Origin: an uncultured Ruminococcus sp.
Lineage (GTDB): Bacteria; Bacillota_A; Clostridia; Oscillospirales; Ruminococcaceae
Assembly (NCBI GenBank): GCA_900315975.1
Contig: ONBA01000018.1
Location: forward strand, 1-50,313
DNA: 50,313 nucleotides
Direction: 5' to 3'
Shown in pieces: positions 1-9,100 of the stretch (positions are counted from its first letter, which is position 1; each line of letters begins with the position of its first letter). Made by a program: the position numbers and the translations under genes. Under the pieces are notes generated by a model. That model ran no database searches, was not told the DNA's origin, and saw only the letters and a list, made by a program, of their open reading frames with translations.

Positions 1-25
1 TAAAAGCGAAGCGTTATGATATAAT

Positions 26-74
26 TGCCCGATATGCAGGGAGCAAATCTCCGATTTGCGTATCTGCAAGGGCA
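26..74. other. Structured non-coding segment at window edge
   Basis: Three stacked inverted repeats lie in 49 bases: TGCCC/GGGCA (26-30/70-74), TGCAG/CTGCA (35-39/64-68) and GCAAATC/GATTTGC (43-49/53-59). No U-tract follows on either strand, so it is not a standard terminator. It could be the end of a structured RNA or a small interspersed repeat. The surrounding bases 1-180 contain no gene I can support. Confidence 0.35.
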
Positions 75-176
75 TTAAGATAAACTATAATGAATGCTTA
101 TACATTCATTATATCATATTCTGACAAAAAAGAAATAGATTATTTGAAAACAATCTGAAATTTTTTTCTGATATAC

Positions 177-209
177 ATAAAAATGTCCGGACAAATCTGT
201 CCGGACATT
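177..209 (-). terminator. Intrinsic terminator of the ECF/DUF4097 operon
   Basis: A perfect 12-bp stem (182-193 with 198-209) with a 4-nt loop is followed on the minus strand by a run of five T. It lies 15 bases past the stop of the DUF4097 lipoprotein gene. Confidence 0.85.
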
Positions 210-223
210 GTACATATCTGTTA

Positions 224-1156
224 TTATTCCGCTTCCTTGATATATAAGTCGCCGGAAGCTGTATCTGCCTTCATTTTGTTTTCACCTGTGCCGCTTATAT
301 ACTTCTTACCCTCCATTTTGAATGAGATATCGGAATTAAAGTCGCCTGACGCTGTATCAAAGTCGATAGTGATATCAGGATTCTTAGGAGTGTACATCGT
401 TAAATCACCCGATGCCGCATCGAAATTGATTTCCTTCGGCATATTTGCGAAGTGAACTTCAGTATCTCCGCTTGCAGTATCAATGTCAACCTTATCTGAG
501 GTCTGAACATCTATTTTAACTGTTCCCGATGCACTGTCAGTATTTAATTCCTTAACGTTTTCGGCTGTGATATCGACCTTTCCGGAAGCGGTATCTGCAC
601 TTATCTTATCCGAATCACCCTTCTGTGTGAGGATTATTCCGCCTGATGCAGAGTCGAGGTCGAAGATGTTAGCTGTGCAGTTTTTCAGCTCTGCTGTACC
701 TGATGCCATATCAACGTTGAAAGTATCTGCGGATATATCGTCAAATACAGCATCGCATGAAGCGCCGTCCATGTCGATATCGGTGAGCTTTATGTTCATG
801 GGTACCTTTACTTCAAGCTTTTTCTCTGAATTTGTAAGAGTAAAGCTCTCTCCGGACTTGCAGTAGCGAATGTGAAGCACGTTTCCGTCGAGCCAAGTGT
901 GAACCTGTCTCTCCTCGCTTAATTCGGTTTCGCAGGTCTCAGTAACACTTACTGTGTCCTTATCATGGTGCGACACTGTTACACTTCCTGCTTTCCAGTC
1001 GATATCAAGCTTTTCGACTGTACCTGAAATATCAATATTTCCTGCGGTATATTCATCTGCGTCCTGATAAATGTCGCCTAAATTTACACAGCTGCAAAGG
1101 CTTCCGAGCATTAATGCTGTTGTGAGTGATGATATAATAATCTTATTTGCTTTCAT
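224..1156 (-). CDS. Lipoprotein with DUF4097-like beta-repeat domain
   Basis: This is a 310-aa secreted protein. The N-terminal signal peptide is hydrophobic and ends in a lipobox-like LCSC, which places the lipidated cysteine at about residue 23, so the protein is probably anchored outside the membrane. From about residue 40 the chain is a series of short beta-strand repeats with recurring DTASGD/DSASG motifs. This is the pattern of the DUF4097 / putative adhesin beta-helix family. It is the last gene of a minus-strand operon behind an ECF sigma factor and its anti-sigma factor, an association common for DUF4097 proteins. A role as an envelope-stress output or sensor is inference only; no enzyme motif is visible. 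Confidence 0.8.
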   Translation of the reverse strand: MKANKIIISSLTTALMLGSLCSCVNLGDIYQDADEYTAGNIDISGTVEKLDIDWKAGSVTVSHHDKDTVSVTETCETELSEERQVHTWLDGNVLHIRYCKSGESFTLTNSEKKLEVKVPMNIKLTDIDMDGASCDAVFDDISADTFNVDMASGTAELKNCTANIFDLDSASGGIILTQKGDSDKISADTASGKVDITAENVKELNTDSASGTVKIDVQTSDKVDIDTASGDTEVHFANMPKEINFDAASGDLTMYTPKNPDITIDFDTASGDFNSDISFKMEGKKYISGTGENKMKADTASGDLYIKEAE

Positions 1157-1171
1157 AGTAGTTTCCTCCGA

Positions 1172-2149
1172 TTATTTCTTTTTATTGCTTTTTGCAAAAC
1201 CTATCGCTGTAAATATTACTGCTAAAACGACTCCGATTCCAAGTCCGCCCCAGCACATAAGGTTGTTGAGACTTTCCGTAGTTGTGAGTGAGAAGTCAAA
1301 AGACGGTATACGCGGCTTATTGCCGAGAATTCCGAGAACTATCGCATCGTTGAAGAAGTATACCAGAACCGATGCTAATATGCAGGTCGCTGTCTTGAAA
1401 AATCCGTTCCACTTAGGCAGACGAATAAGTGCGAACATCGTCCACATATATATCAGCGGCGGAAGTGAAAATGCAGCCGATATGCGGAAAAATTCAGGTG
1501 AACCAGACTTTATGCCGACGCATGCCATCATGATGAAATAGAGCAGTGTGTACGTTCCTACTACCGTGAGTGCCTTGTTATTGCCAAGTACCTTTGCAAC
1601 CGGCTTTGTATTTACTACTACCGGCATGAATGGTATCGAAAGTCCGAACAAAACTCCCGATGCCGCAATAAAGAACCAGCTTCCTCCGCTGTATATGCAG
1701 CATACTGCGAGCAGTACGAGCAGACTTACAGTGAAAAGGGTAATCGTCCAAAGGCGCTTGTTTTTCGGCATCATCAGCGGTACCACCGTCAGTGAAGCCG
1801 GTATGAACATTGCTGCAAGTACGATGAAAAACCACGAAAGTCCGGCACCTGTTGCAAGGTTTACGATGAGGCATACCAGTATCGGAACAGCGAATATTCC
1901 GCCGATTATACTTCCTGCCACAGCACTCCTGCGTTTGAAGAATTTAGACTGCTTGCTGAGTACTTCGTCCCTTTCTTTTGCTATAGCGTTGTCGATTACT
2001 TCTTCTGAGCTTCGCATACTCTCAAGCAGCTCATTACATGACCTGCATTCTCTCAGATGCTCCTCAACAGCTTCTATACTGCTTTGGCTGCACGCTTTAT
2101 CAAGATACAAAGGAAGAAGGTCACTTATCATATCACAATTATATTTCAT
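1172..2149 (-). CDS. Polytopic anti-sigma factor with zinc-binding (zf-HC2) N-terminus
   Basis: This 325-aa protein begins with a cytoplasmic anti-sigma domain carrying the HxxxCxxC zinc motif (H31, C35, C38). About eight hydrophobic membrane segments follow between residues 76 and 320. Its start overlaps the end of the ECF sigma gene by 11 bases, which indicates translational coupling. The family holds the cognate sigma factor at the membrane until a signal releases it. The large membrane part, instead of the usual single helix, suggests that sensing occurs within the bilayer. The signal is unknown. Confidence 0.85.
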   Translation of the reverse strand: MKYNCDMISDLLPLYLDKACSQSSIEAVEEHLRECRSCNELLESMRSSEEVIDNAIAKERDEVLSKQSKFFKRRSAVAGSIIGGIFAVPILVCLIVNLATGAGLSWFFIVLAAMFIPASLTVVPLMMPKNKRLWTITLFTVSLLVLLAVCCIYSGGSWFFIAASGVLFGLSIPFMPVVVNTKPVAKVLGNNKALTVVGTYTLLYFIMMACVGIKSGSPEFFRISAAFSLPPLIYMWTMFALIRLPKWNGFFKTATCILASVLVYFFNDAIVLGILGNKPRIPSFDFSLTTTESLNNLMCWGGLGIGVVLAVIFTAIGFAKSNKKK

Positions 2150-2633
2150 TTTTTTCCATCCTTTCCCTTAGTTTTAGTCTGGCACGATGATATGTTACTC
2201 TTGCCCATGATTCTGTTTTACGGAAAATAGCTCCAATCTGTGAAAAAGAGAGTTCTCCGAAAACTCTGAGCTCAAAGACTTCCTTATATGGGTCTTCCAT
2301 GTCATGCAGGAGCATATGTATACGAAACGATGTTTCCGAGTCGGTTATGTCCTGCTCTATATCGGTGTCGATATCGGCGAGGGTCTCGTCCGGTTCGTCC
2401 TGATACCGCTTAGACTTTCGCTTGTCGTCAATAAAGATATTCTTTGCTATCGCGCACAGCCATGAGTATGACTCAGATTCTCCGCGGAAGGTCTGTTCAG
2501 TAGTTATTGCCTTGTAGAAAGCCTCCTGAGTTATCTCCTGAGCTGCGTACTGGTCTTTTGCAAGAGTCATCACATAAGAATAAACCTTCATGTAACAAGC
2601 ATCGTAAAGCTTTTCGGCAGTCTTTTTATCCAA
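2139..2633 (-). CDS. ECF-type RNA polymerase sigma factor
   Basis: The 164-aa protein has sigma-70 region 2 (about residues 7-75, with EITQEAF and a WLCAIAKN segment), an acidic linker (78-100) and region 4 with its helix-turn-helix (about 105-158). This is the standard ECF layout and length. The start is TTG at 2633, with AGGAGGTG six bases upstream; the nearby ATG is out of frame and opens only a three-codon ORF. It heads the operon with the anti-sigma and DUF4097 genes and probably drives its own operon, as is typical of the class. Confidence 0.9.
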   Translation of the reverse strand: MDKKTAEKLYDACYMKVYSYVMTLAKDQYAAQEITQEAFYKAITTEQTFRGESESYSWLCAIAKNIFIDDKRKSKRYQDEPDETLADIDTDIEQDITDSETSFRIHMLLHDMEDPYKEVFELRVFGELSFSQIGAIFRKTESWARVTYHRARLKLRERMEKNEI

Positions 2634-2780
2634 TCATCGCACCTCCTTTCAATCACCCCTTTTCGGGGGTTCTGTCTATTAGACGGATGAAAACACAAAA
2701 CGTTACAAGAATTTTCAAAATTTTTTCATTTAATTATATCACGTTTCTTCACGTTTTTCAAGTATTGTATATATAAATAA

Positions 2781-2807
2781 GAAGCGGACATATATTATGT
2801 CCGCTTC
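2781..2807 (-). terminator. Terminator downstream of panBCD
   Basis: A perfect 12-bp stem (2781-2792 with 2796-2807) has a 3-nt loop. On the minus strand it is followed by a T-rich TTATTTAT tract. It lies beyond the repeat element, so the pan transcript probably includes that element at its 3-prime end. Confidence 0.7.
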
Positions 2808-2822
2808 AGCTTGTCAAAAAAG

Positions 2823-2987
2823 TCCAGTTTCATATAGAAGCAACACGGGCGCACAAGGGGAGCCCCCTTTGGCGGTTTCGCAGGATACCGAATATGTACC
2901 GTAAATTTACGGCTCGGTAGCCCACAAATTCCGCTAATGGAAGCACTCTAATGTGCGCCCGAAGAACTTTTGCTTCAGATCCAGTTT
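2823..2987. repeat. MITE-like inverted-repeat element with 8-bp flanking duplication
   Basis: The 8-mer TCCAGTTT occurs directly repeated at 2823-2830 and 2980-2987. Between the copies, the ends are complementary: GAAGCA/TGCTTC (2837-2842/2971-2976) and CGGGCGCACA/TGTGCGCCCG (2846-2855/2952-2961), with a small indel between the two blocks. Inside are nested stems TACCGA/TCGGTA (2886-2891/2914-2919) around a 14-base palindrome (2899-2912). The arrangement fits a small non-autonomous mobile element with a target-site duplication, inserted just after the panD stop. A structured RNA is the alternative. Confidence 0.6.
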
Positions 2988-2992
2988 GTTTA

Positions 2993-3376
2993 TTATCCGA
3001 GTTCACCGTGTTTTTCGTAATCAGCAACTCTTACTATCTCATTCTTGTCTCCGACAAAAACCACCTTAGGACGGTGAGTTTTTATCTCGTCGGGAGTCAT
3101 ATCCGCATATGCCATTATGATGACGAGGTCACCTTTCTGTCCGGAGCGTGCAGCTGCGCCGTTAAGGCATATAACTCCGCTTCCGCGCTCGCCTGCGATG
3201 ACGTATGTCTCGATACGGCTTCCGCTGTTTACATTTACTATATGTACACGCTCGTACTCGTAAAGTCCGGCAGCTTCCATGAGGTCTTCATCAATAGTTA
3301 CACTGCCTACATAGTTAAGCTCTGCCTGTGTGACAACAGCGCGGTGTATCTTGCTTTTTAACATTGAAATATGCAT
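2993..3376 (-). CDS. panD: Aspartate 1-decarboxylase proenzyme
   Basis: PanD makes beta-alanine from L-aspartate for pantothenate synthesis in the cytosol. The 127-aa chain has the family's usual size and the self-cleavage site Gly24-Ser25 within YVGSVTID; cleavage yields the pyruvoyl group from Ser25. The lysine and arginine near the N-terminus ([10 protein letters not shown]) are also typical. The start has AGGAGG 7-8 bases upstream and lies 12 bases after the panC stop. It is the last gene of panB-panC-panD. Confidence 0.97.
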   Translation of the reverse strand: MHISMLKSKIHRAVVTQAELNYVGSVTIDEDLMEAAGLYEYERVHIVNVNSGSRIETYVIAGERGSGVICLNGAAARSGQKGDLVIIMAYADMTPDEIKTHRPKVVFVGDKNEIVRVADYEKHGELG

Positions 3377-3388
3377 CGCGCGTCCTCC

Positions 3389-4237
3389 TTAAACGTCTTC
3401 GGTGAAGAAATTGTCGATAAGACGTGTTTTTCCGATGTATACAGCCATTGCGCAGAGTGCCTGACGGTCGAGAGACGGTATCTGCTGCATAGTTGCGCAG
3501 TCTACTATCTTGACATAATCAATCTTTGCGAGGGGTTCAGCTTCAATGATTTTTTTCATCTCGCCGATTATAGCCGAGCAGTCCTTTTCACCGCTTTTAA
3601 CAAGCTCCATTCCGCGGAATACAGCCTTTGAAAGCACGAGTGCAGCCTTTCTCTCATCGGCGCTGAGATATGTGTTGCGCGAACTCTTTGCAAGTCCGTC
3701 AGCCTCGCGTACTATCGGGCAGCCGACTATTTCTATATCCATGTTGAGGTCATCGACCATGTGACGGATAACCGCAAGCTGCTGAGCATCTTTCTTGCCG
3801 AAGTATGCACGGTCGGGCTTGACTATGTTGAAAAGCTTCGATACGACTGTGCATACACCTCTGAAATGAACAGGTCTGCTGAGTCCGCAGAGTTCCTGTG
3901 TGAGGACTGTCATGTCCACGAAAGAGGAAAATCCCTCATGATACATTTCAGACGGCTCAGGATTGAAGATAATATCGCCGCCGTGTTCTTCAACAAGCTT
4001 AGCGTCGCGGTCGATATCGCGGGGGTAGCTTTCGAGGTCCTCAGTAGGTCCGAACTGCATAGGATTTACAAAATCAGATACAACGGTTCTGTCGTTGTCC
4101 CTGTGTGATGCGTCGATAAGACTTGCGTGACCTTCGTGAAGATATCCCATTGTAGGAACAAGTCCTACCGTGAGACCCTGTGCTCTCCATTCCTTTACCT
4201 GCTTGCGTACTTCATCTATAGTTTTAACAACTCTCAT
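3389..4237 (-). CDS. panC: Pantothenate synthetase (pantoate-beta-alanine ligase)
   Basis: PanC joins pantoate and beta-alanine using ATP. The 282-aa protein carries the nucleotidyltransferase signature HxGH at 34-37 (PTMGYLHEGH), the KDAQQLAVIR segment near residue 153 and SSRNTYLS near 188, all diagnostic of the family. Its ATG lies one base after the panB stop, and its Shine-Dalgarno sequence GGAGG sits inside the panB 3-prime end, so the two are translationally coupled. Confidence 0.97.
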   Translation of the reverse strand: MRVVKTIDEVRKQVKEWRAQGLTVGLVPTMGYLHEGHASLIDASHRDNDRTVVSDFVNPMQFGPTEDLESYPRDIDRDAKLVEEHGGDIIFNPEPSEMYHEGFSSFVDMTVLTQELCGLSRPVHFRGVCTVVSKLFNIVKPDRAYFGKKDAQQLAVIRHMVDDLNMDIEIVGCPIVREADGLAKSSRNTYLSADERKAALVLSKAVFRGMELVKSGEKDCSAIIGEMKKIIEAEPLAKIDYVKIVDCATMQQIPSLDRQALCAMAVYIGKTRLIDNFFTEDV

Positions 4238-4238
4238 T

Positions 4239-5078
4239 TCACTTTTCCTCCATCATAAGCTCGTTTATTACTTCATCATCTATTGCGTAGGTGTGTTCCT
4301 CAGCAGGGAAAGAACCTGCCTTAGTTTCGCTGATATAGTCAGCGATTCCCTGACGCATAAGAGTTCCGACATCTGCAAAGCGCTTCACGAATTTAGGTGT
4401 ATGACCGGTAGTAAGTCCGAGCATATCCTGATATACAAGCACCTGTCCGTCACAGCCGTTACCCGCTCCTATACCGATAGTCGGGATAAAGAGCTTCTTT
4501 GTGATGATGTCCGCAAGCTTAGCGGGGATACCCTCAAGTACAACTGCACAAGCGCCGGCTTCCTGAATTTTCAGAGCGTCGTCGATAAGCTTCTTAGCCT
4601 TGTCGAGACTCTTTCCCTGAACCTTGAATCCGCCGAAAGCATTTACCGACTGCGGAGTGAGTCCGAGATGTGCAACAACAGGAATAGACGCATTTACGAT
4701 AGCCTTTATCTGCTCACATACCTCTGCGCCGCCTTCAAGTTTTACGGCATTTGCGCCTCCCTCTTTTATAAGGCGTCCGGCATTGATAACGGCTTCCTCA
4801 ACGCTGACCTGATATGACATGAATGGCATATCAGCAACTACGAATGTATTTACAGCACCTCTCGATACTGCGGCGGTATGATGAATCATATCCTCCATAG
4901 TTACGGGGAGAGTGTTCTCGTAGCCGAGCATTACCATTCCGAGCGAATCGCCGATGAGTATAGCATTTACGCCGCACTCGTCCATTATCTTCGCTGTTGT
5001 GTAGTCGTAAGCGGTAAGCATCGTGATTTTGTCACCTGATTGCTTCTGCTTGAGAAGGGTTGAAACAGTGTTTTTCAT
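4239..5078 (-). CDS. panB: 3-methyl-2-oxobutanoate hydroxymethyltransferase
   Basis: PanB transfers a hydroxymethyl group from methylenetetrahydrofolate to alpha-ketoisovalerate, giving ketopantoate. The 279-aa TIM-barrel protein has the conserved IGDSLGMV motif with metal ligand Asp44, Asp83 in VADMPF and Glu115 in VKLEGG. The length is normal. It is the first gene of panBCD, with GGAG upstream of the ATG and an extended -10 promoter in the 115-bp gap behind it. Confidence 0.97.
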   Translation of the reverse strand: MKNTVSTLLKQKQSGDKITMLTAYDYTTAKIMDECGVNAILIGDSLGMVMLGYENTLPVTMEDMIHHTAAVSRGAVNTFVVADMPFMSYQVSVEEAVINAGRLIKEGGANAVKLEGGAEVCEQIKAIVNASIPVVAHLGLTPQSVNAFGGFKVQGKSLDKAKKLIDDALKIQEAGACAVVLEGIPAKLADIITKKLFIPTIGIGAGNGCDGQVLVYQDMLGLTTGHTPKFVKRFADVGTLMRQGIADYISETKAGSFPAEEHTYAIDDEVINELMMEEK

Positions 5079-5137
5079 ATTCGATTTTCTCCTTAAAAGA
5101 TGTTACCTTTCCAAATTCATGGATAAGATACAAGAGT

Positions 5138-5143
5138 AGTATA
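5138..5143 (-). promoter_or_regulatory. Extended -10 promoter of panBCD
   Basis: On the minus strand TATACT is preceded by TGC, an extended -10 element. The -35 hexamer at the expected distance is poor. It lies about 60 bases upstream of the panB start. Confidence 0.5.
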
Positions 5144-5193
5144 GCATACAATTATGAACAAATCATGAACACAAGGTTTTTTATTGGTAACAA

Positions 5194-6033
5194 TTACCTA
5201 AGAATTGACTTCATTTCTGTGTAATCTGACTCCTTGTGACGCTCCTGTGCCATATCTGCAAGCTTGCGCGATACCGCTTTATATAGCTCCGAACCTGTTT
5301 TATCGTCTATGCACGCGATATGCTTCTTTACCGTTGATACGTCGTTTCGCTCGATAGGACCTGTCAGTGCGGCAGTCGGTCCGACTGCAAATATTCGCCT
5401 GATATTGCTCATTACAAGGGGTTCAAGTGCCGCAAGAGCCTCATCAGCCGTGAATCCGCACTGTTCAAGCATCTGCACACTCTCTTCCATAAGTCCGCAT
5501 ACAAGATTGCTCGCAACTGAACAAGCCGCGTGATACCGGCTTTTTATGCCGCTTGTGATAATGCGTACAGAGTTTCCCATACGAGAAAGTATACCGCTCC
5601 ATTCGTCGGCACAGTCTCCTTCAATACAGAAAAATGCATTGCCGAGTTCCTTATACGACTCTTCCTTACTGCTTACCGGAAAGAGCGGATGTATAGATGA
5701 AGCGAGTGCTCCATATGCCGAAATATCGGGGAATGCTTCTGTCGCTGACATTGCTCCGCTGCAGTGGCAAAGCTGCTTGCCTGTAAGTTTGTATTTTGTG
5801 AGCGAAAGATAGGTCTCCTTTATCGCACCGTCAGGGACTGTCAGAAATACTGCGTCACTCGCAGAAATAAGCCCGTCCGGCTGAGAATAAAACTCCGAAC
5901 CCGTAAACTCTGCGGCTTTCCGCGCAGAATCGGCAGTCCGGCTGTAATATCCCGTCAGCTCAATGCCGTTATCGACAAAGTACCTTCCAAGCGAAAATCC
6001 GACCTTTCCTGCACCTATGAATCCAACTTTCAT
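5194..6033 (-). CDS. Rossmann/DUF2520 oxidoreductase, candidate PanG ketopantoate reductase
   Basis: The 279-aa protein opens with a nucleotide-binding GAGKVG (residues 7-12), followed by a Rossmann domain with a TVPDGAI segment. The helical C-terminal half matches the DUF2520 family (HPLFPVSS and a CSVASNLVCGLMEE helix). It stands directly upstream of panB in the same direction. No panE or ilvC is visible in the window. A ketopantoate reductase called PanG, unlike PanE, has been described in Francisella and related proteins reported in clostridia and enterococci; assignment of this protein to that group is inference from context and fold. RBS GAGGTGA lies seven bases before the ATG. Confidence 0.75.
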   Translation of the reverse strand: MKVGFIGAGKVGFSLGRYFVDNGIELTGYYSRTADSARKAAEFTGSEFYSQPDGLISASDAVFLTVPDGAIKETYLSLTKYKLTGKQLCHCSGAMSATEAFPDISAYGALASSIHPLFPVSSKEESYKELGNAFFCIEGDCADEWSGILSRMGNSVRIITSGIKSRYHAACSVASNLVCGLMEESVQMLEQCGFTADEALAALEPLVMSNIRRIFAVGPTAALTGPIERNDVSTVKKHIACIDDKTGSELYKAVSRKLADMAQERHKESDYTEMKSILR

Positions 6034-6116
6034 ATTTTTTCACCTCGCTGATATTATATCACTTCCTGATAATTAATGTCAATGCAGTTTATGGCATCGG
6101 AAGAGTGATATTGCCC

Positions 6117-6145
6117 TTGCAAAAACTATATAAATATGGTAATAT
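6117..6145 (+). promoter_or_regulatory. Promoter of the TIR locus
   Basis: TTGCAA (6117-6122) and TAATAT (6140-6145) are separated by 17 bases, with a TGG extension before the -10. It lies about 50 bases upstream of the TIR gene, in the 160-bp gap shared with the divergent DUF2520 gene. Confidence 0.6.
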
Positions 6146-6193
6146 TTATATATTAGGCATTTATTTGACAAAAAACGAATAAGGAGAAAAACT

Positions 6194-9100
6194 ATGTCCG
6201 AATTTAAATACAAAGCCTTTATCAGCTACCGTCACATTGAACCCGATATGCAGGCGGCTGAAAAACTTCAGAAACTGCTTGAATCATACAAGCCTCCAAA
6301 AAATATCGGCAATGAAAAAAGAAACTGGCGTATATTCCGCGATGTATCGGAGCTTCAGTCGAGCAGTGACCTCAGTGAAGATATCAAAAATGCTATCGAA
6401 ACTTCCGAGTATCTTATTGTAATCTGCTCACCTAAGTATACCGAATCAAAATGGTGTTTGCAGGAGCTTTCACGCTTCCGCGAGCTTCACAATAACTCAA
6501 ACGATAACATCATTACCCTCCTCGTCAGCGGTGACCCGAAGGAGTCTTTCCCCGAAGAGCTTACCTATAGGGAAATGACTACCACAAACGAAAACGGCGA
6601 GGAAGTAAAGGTAAAGGTTGAAGTCGAGCCGCTTGCCGCTAATATCAAGGCTGACTCGCTGAAAGAGTCGATGAAAAAGCTGAATACCGAATATCTGCGT
6701 ATTGCCGCTCCCCTGCTTGGCTGTGACTTCAATGACCTGTTTCAGCGCGAAAAAAGACGTGAAGCCGCACGCAGAAGAAGAGTATTCGGCACGGTTTCAG
6801 GTGTTCTCTCACTTATAACCGTGATAAGCGTCGCTTCTGCTCTGACTATCAACAAGAAAAATGTTCAGATAAAAGAACAGAATAAACAGATAGAGATGAA
6901 AAATACTGACCTCCTCATCGAAAATGCGGGTCACCTCGCTGTTGAATCTGAAAATCTCTACAAGGGAAATGACCTCATTCCGGCAATACAGAAAGCTGTT
7001 GCCGCTCTGCCGGCAGACGGCGAAAAAAAGCCTGTAATCGCGGAGGCTGAATACGCGCTCTCGCGTGAGCTTGGTATGTTCTCGCATCAGCAGATAGTTC
7101 CGCAAATCGCCCTCAAACACGACTGTGCCGTTGAACAGCTTTCATTCATGGGCGAGGGAAAAACTATTGTCTCTGAGGACGCTACAGGTATCTACTTCTG
7201 GGACGCTCAGTCCGGTGAACTTATCAGGAAAATTACCGGCTCTGACAACGATTTTTCTTCCGAAATTAACGGCAGTTCAAATGAACTGAACGCTTTCTTC
7301 GATGTAAACAGAGACAAGACCGGTACTTATTTCGATAATACAAGTTCACCAAGCAGGATATCGTATGAGGAAAGTGCAGAATTCGGCAAAATATACACCT
7401 GTTTCGCGCATAGCGTTGATGAGGATGAACCCGCCGCAAACGGTGATATTTTCGTTTATAATTCCGATTTCTCTGTATGGCGCCTTGACAGTGCTACAGG
7501 CGATATACTGTGGAAAACTGAGTTTTCGGATAAAGCTTATAAGTACTACGATATAAGCCTTGTCGATGACTGCATACTCCGTATCTATCAGACACGCAAT
7601 GACTCCGCCTCCGGTATCTCTTTCCCCGGTGATAAGTTTATGCTCGAAATCATTGACCGCGAATCCGGTAAAATAAAAGACGAGATAACCCTTTCAGGTG
7701 TCTCTGACAGCGGATTCGGTCTGCTTTCAAATGTCTCAATAAAGTCCGTCAAAGGCGATATGATTTACCTTTACGACTCCTTCAATAACATGATTCGCGC
7801 ATTTCAGATAAAAGACCACAGCCTGTCACTGAAAAATGAGATTGATGCAAGTGAGGATTCTTTCGGAAATATCTGCACTTTAGCAGTTAAACAGATAGAG
7901 AATAATCCTGTTGTCATTAAAAGCAATATCCTTGCACTTGAAAGAAAAACTCAGATATCCCGCTATGATAACGAACTCGGTAAAGCTGAGTGGACTGCCG
8001 AAATTCCTGTCAATTATCAGAACAACGGAGACACTTTCCTTTTCAAGTCTGAAGATTCTAATGCAAATAAAGACGTTCTCACAGTCGTTACCAATTATTC
8101 GATTTCTTTCATCGACTATAAAACCGGCGACATTCTTAAAAACATCACCCTCAATGACCAGATGATAGACCACTCATTCACTAAAACTGGTCTTCTGATA
8201 TTCACTCTCGAAGACGGCAATGAATACGTTGCAAGTATCGCAAATTACATCGGTGACACATCAAAGAATGCCGTATTCAGAGTTCAGAAAATGAACGGAA
8301 GCCTCACTCTCTGCTCATACAGTCTCGGCAGATATGCAACCGCCGAAAACTACTCAAATACCGCGTATATCCAGTATCCCACAAATAATGAGATGTTCAC
8401 AAACATCGACACCGGCGAGCATATGTACTCCAAAGAGATAACCGCTGTTTCCGATGACGGAACTCTTGCCGCGATATCATCTTCTTTCTATGCCGATGAC
8501 GGTAACGACCAATCAACTCAGCCGGAAGAACATTTCTTCATCTATAATACCGACAACGATAAACTCACTGAAATTTCCGACCTCGAAAATATCGGAATAA
8601 TTGACGCTGAATTTATAGGAAACGATGTCTTGTTTGCAGTCGTTATCGATGAAAACGTCTCTTCTATTCAGCCTTATCTCGTCCGCATAGATGTTAAAAA
8701 AGGAAGCGTCAGCGAAGTTGACAATGTACCGTATTTCAATAAAACAAACACCAGACTCTTCAAAGGTACGGACGGCATTTTCTTCGCTTCTAATTCGTTC
8801 AGAGACTTGTCTTTCGTTTCTGTTGACGGAAGTGTTAAAAACTGGGAAGCTGATAACGGTAATAACAATCCAGAAAAAACACTTATCGACGATATCTTCG
8901 CTGTAAACGGCACTAAAGCCGCTTTGTATACAAAGTACAGCGAGGACAACAGCAGCGGTATCGAAATATTTGACGCTGATGGCAATGATGTTAAGCTTGA
9001 ATGTGAACTCAGTCCTAACAGCGGTCTCAGCGTAAAACATATCTTCTGGCTGAACGACGAAAGAGTCGGAGTGCTGTTCAGCAACCGCAAAGTCAGCCTC

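Larger units (their letters stand above)
2634..2992. other. Intergenic region between panD and the ECF sigma gene
   Basis: The 359 bases contain the leader of the ECF sigma gene, with a small GC-rich hairpin near 2650-2672, then an AT-rich stretch, a terminator at 2781-2807 and the inverted-repeat insertion at 2831-2979. No credible gene is present; a 65-codon frame on the minus strand only reads through the inverted-repeat element. Confidence 0.7.

Noticed and set aside
224..1156. Plus-strand frames inside the DUF4097 gene
   Set aside because: They are shadows produced by the regular beta-repeat codons on the opposite strand and have no RBS.
2830..3027. 65-codon minus-strand frame near panD
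   Set aside because: It reads the inverted-repeat element and overlaps panD in another frame; no RBS.
5079..5193. pan-type RNA motif or riboswitch before panB
   Set aside because: The gap is short, with no conserved stem arrangement that I can identify.
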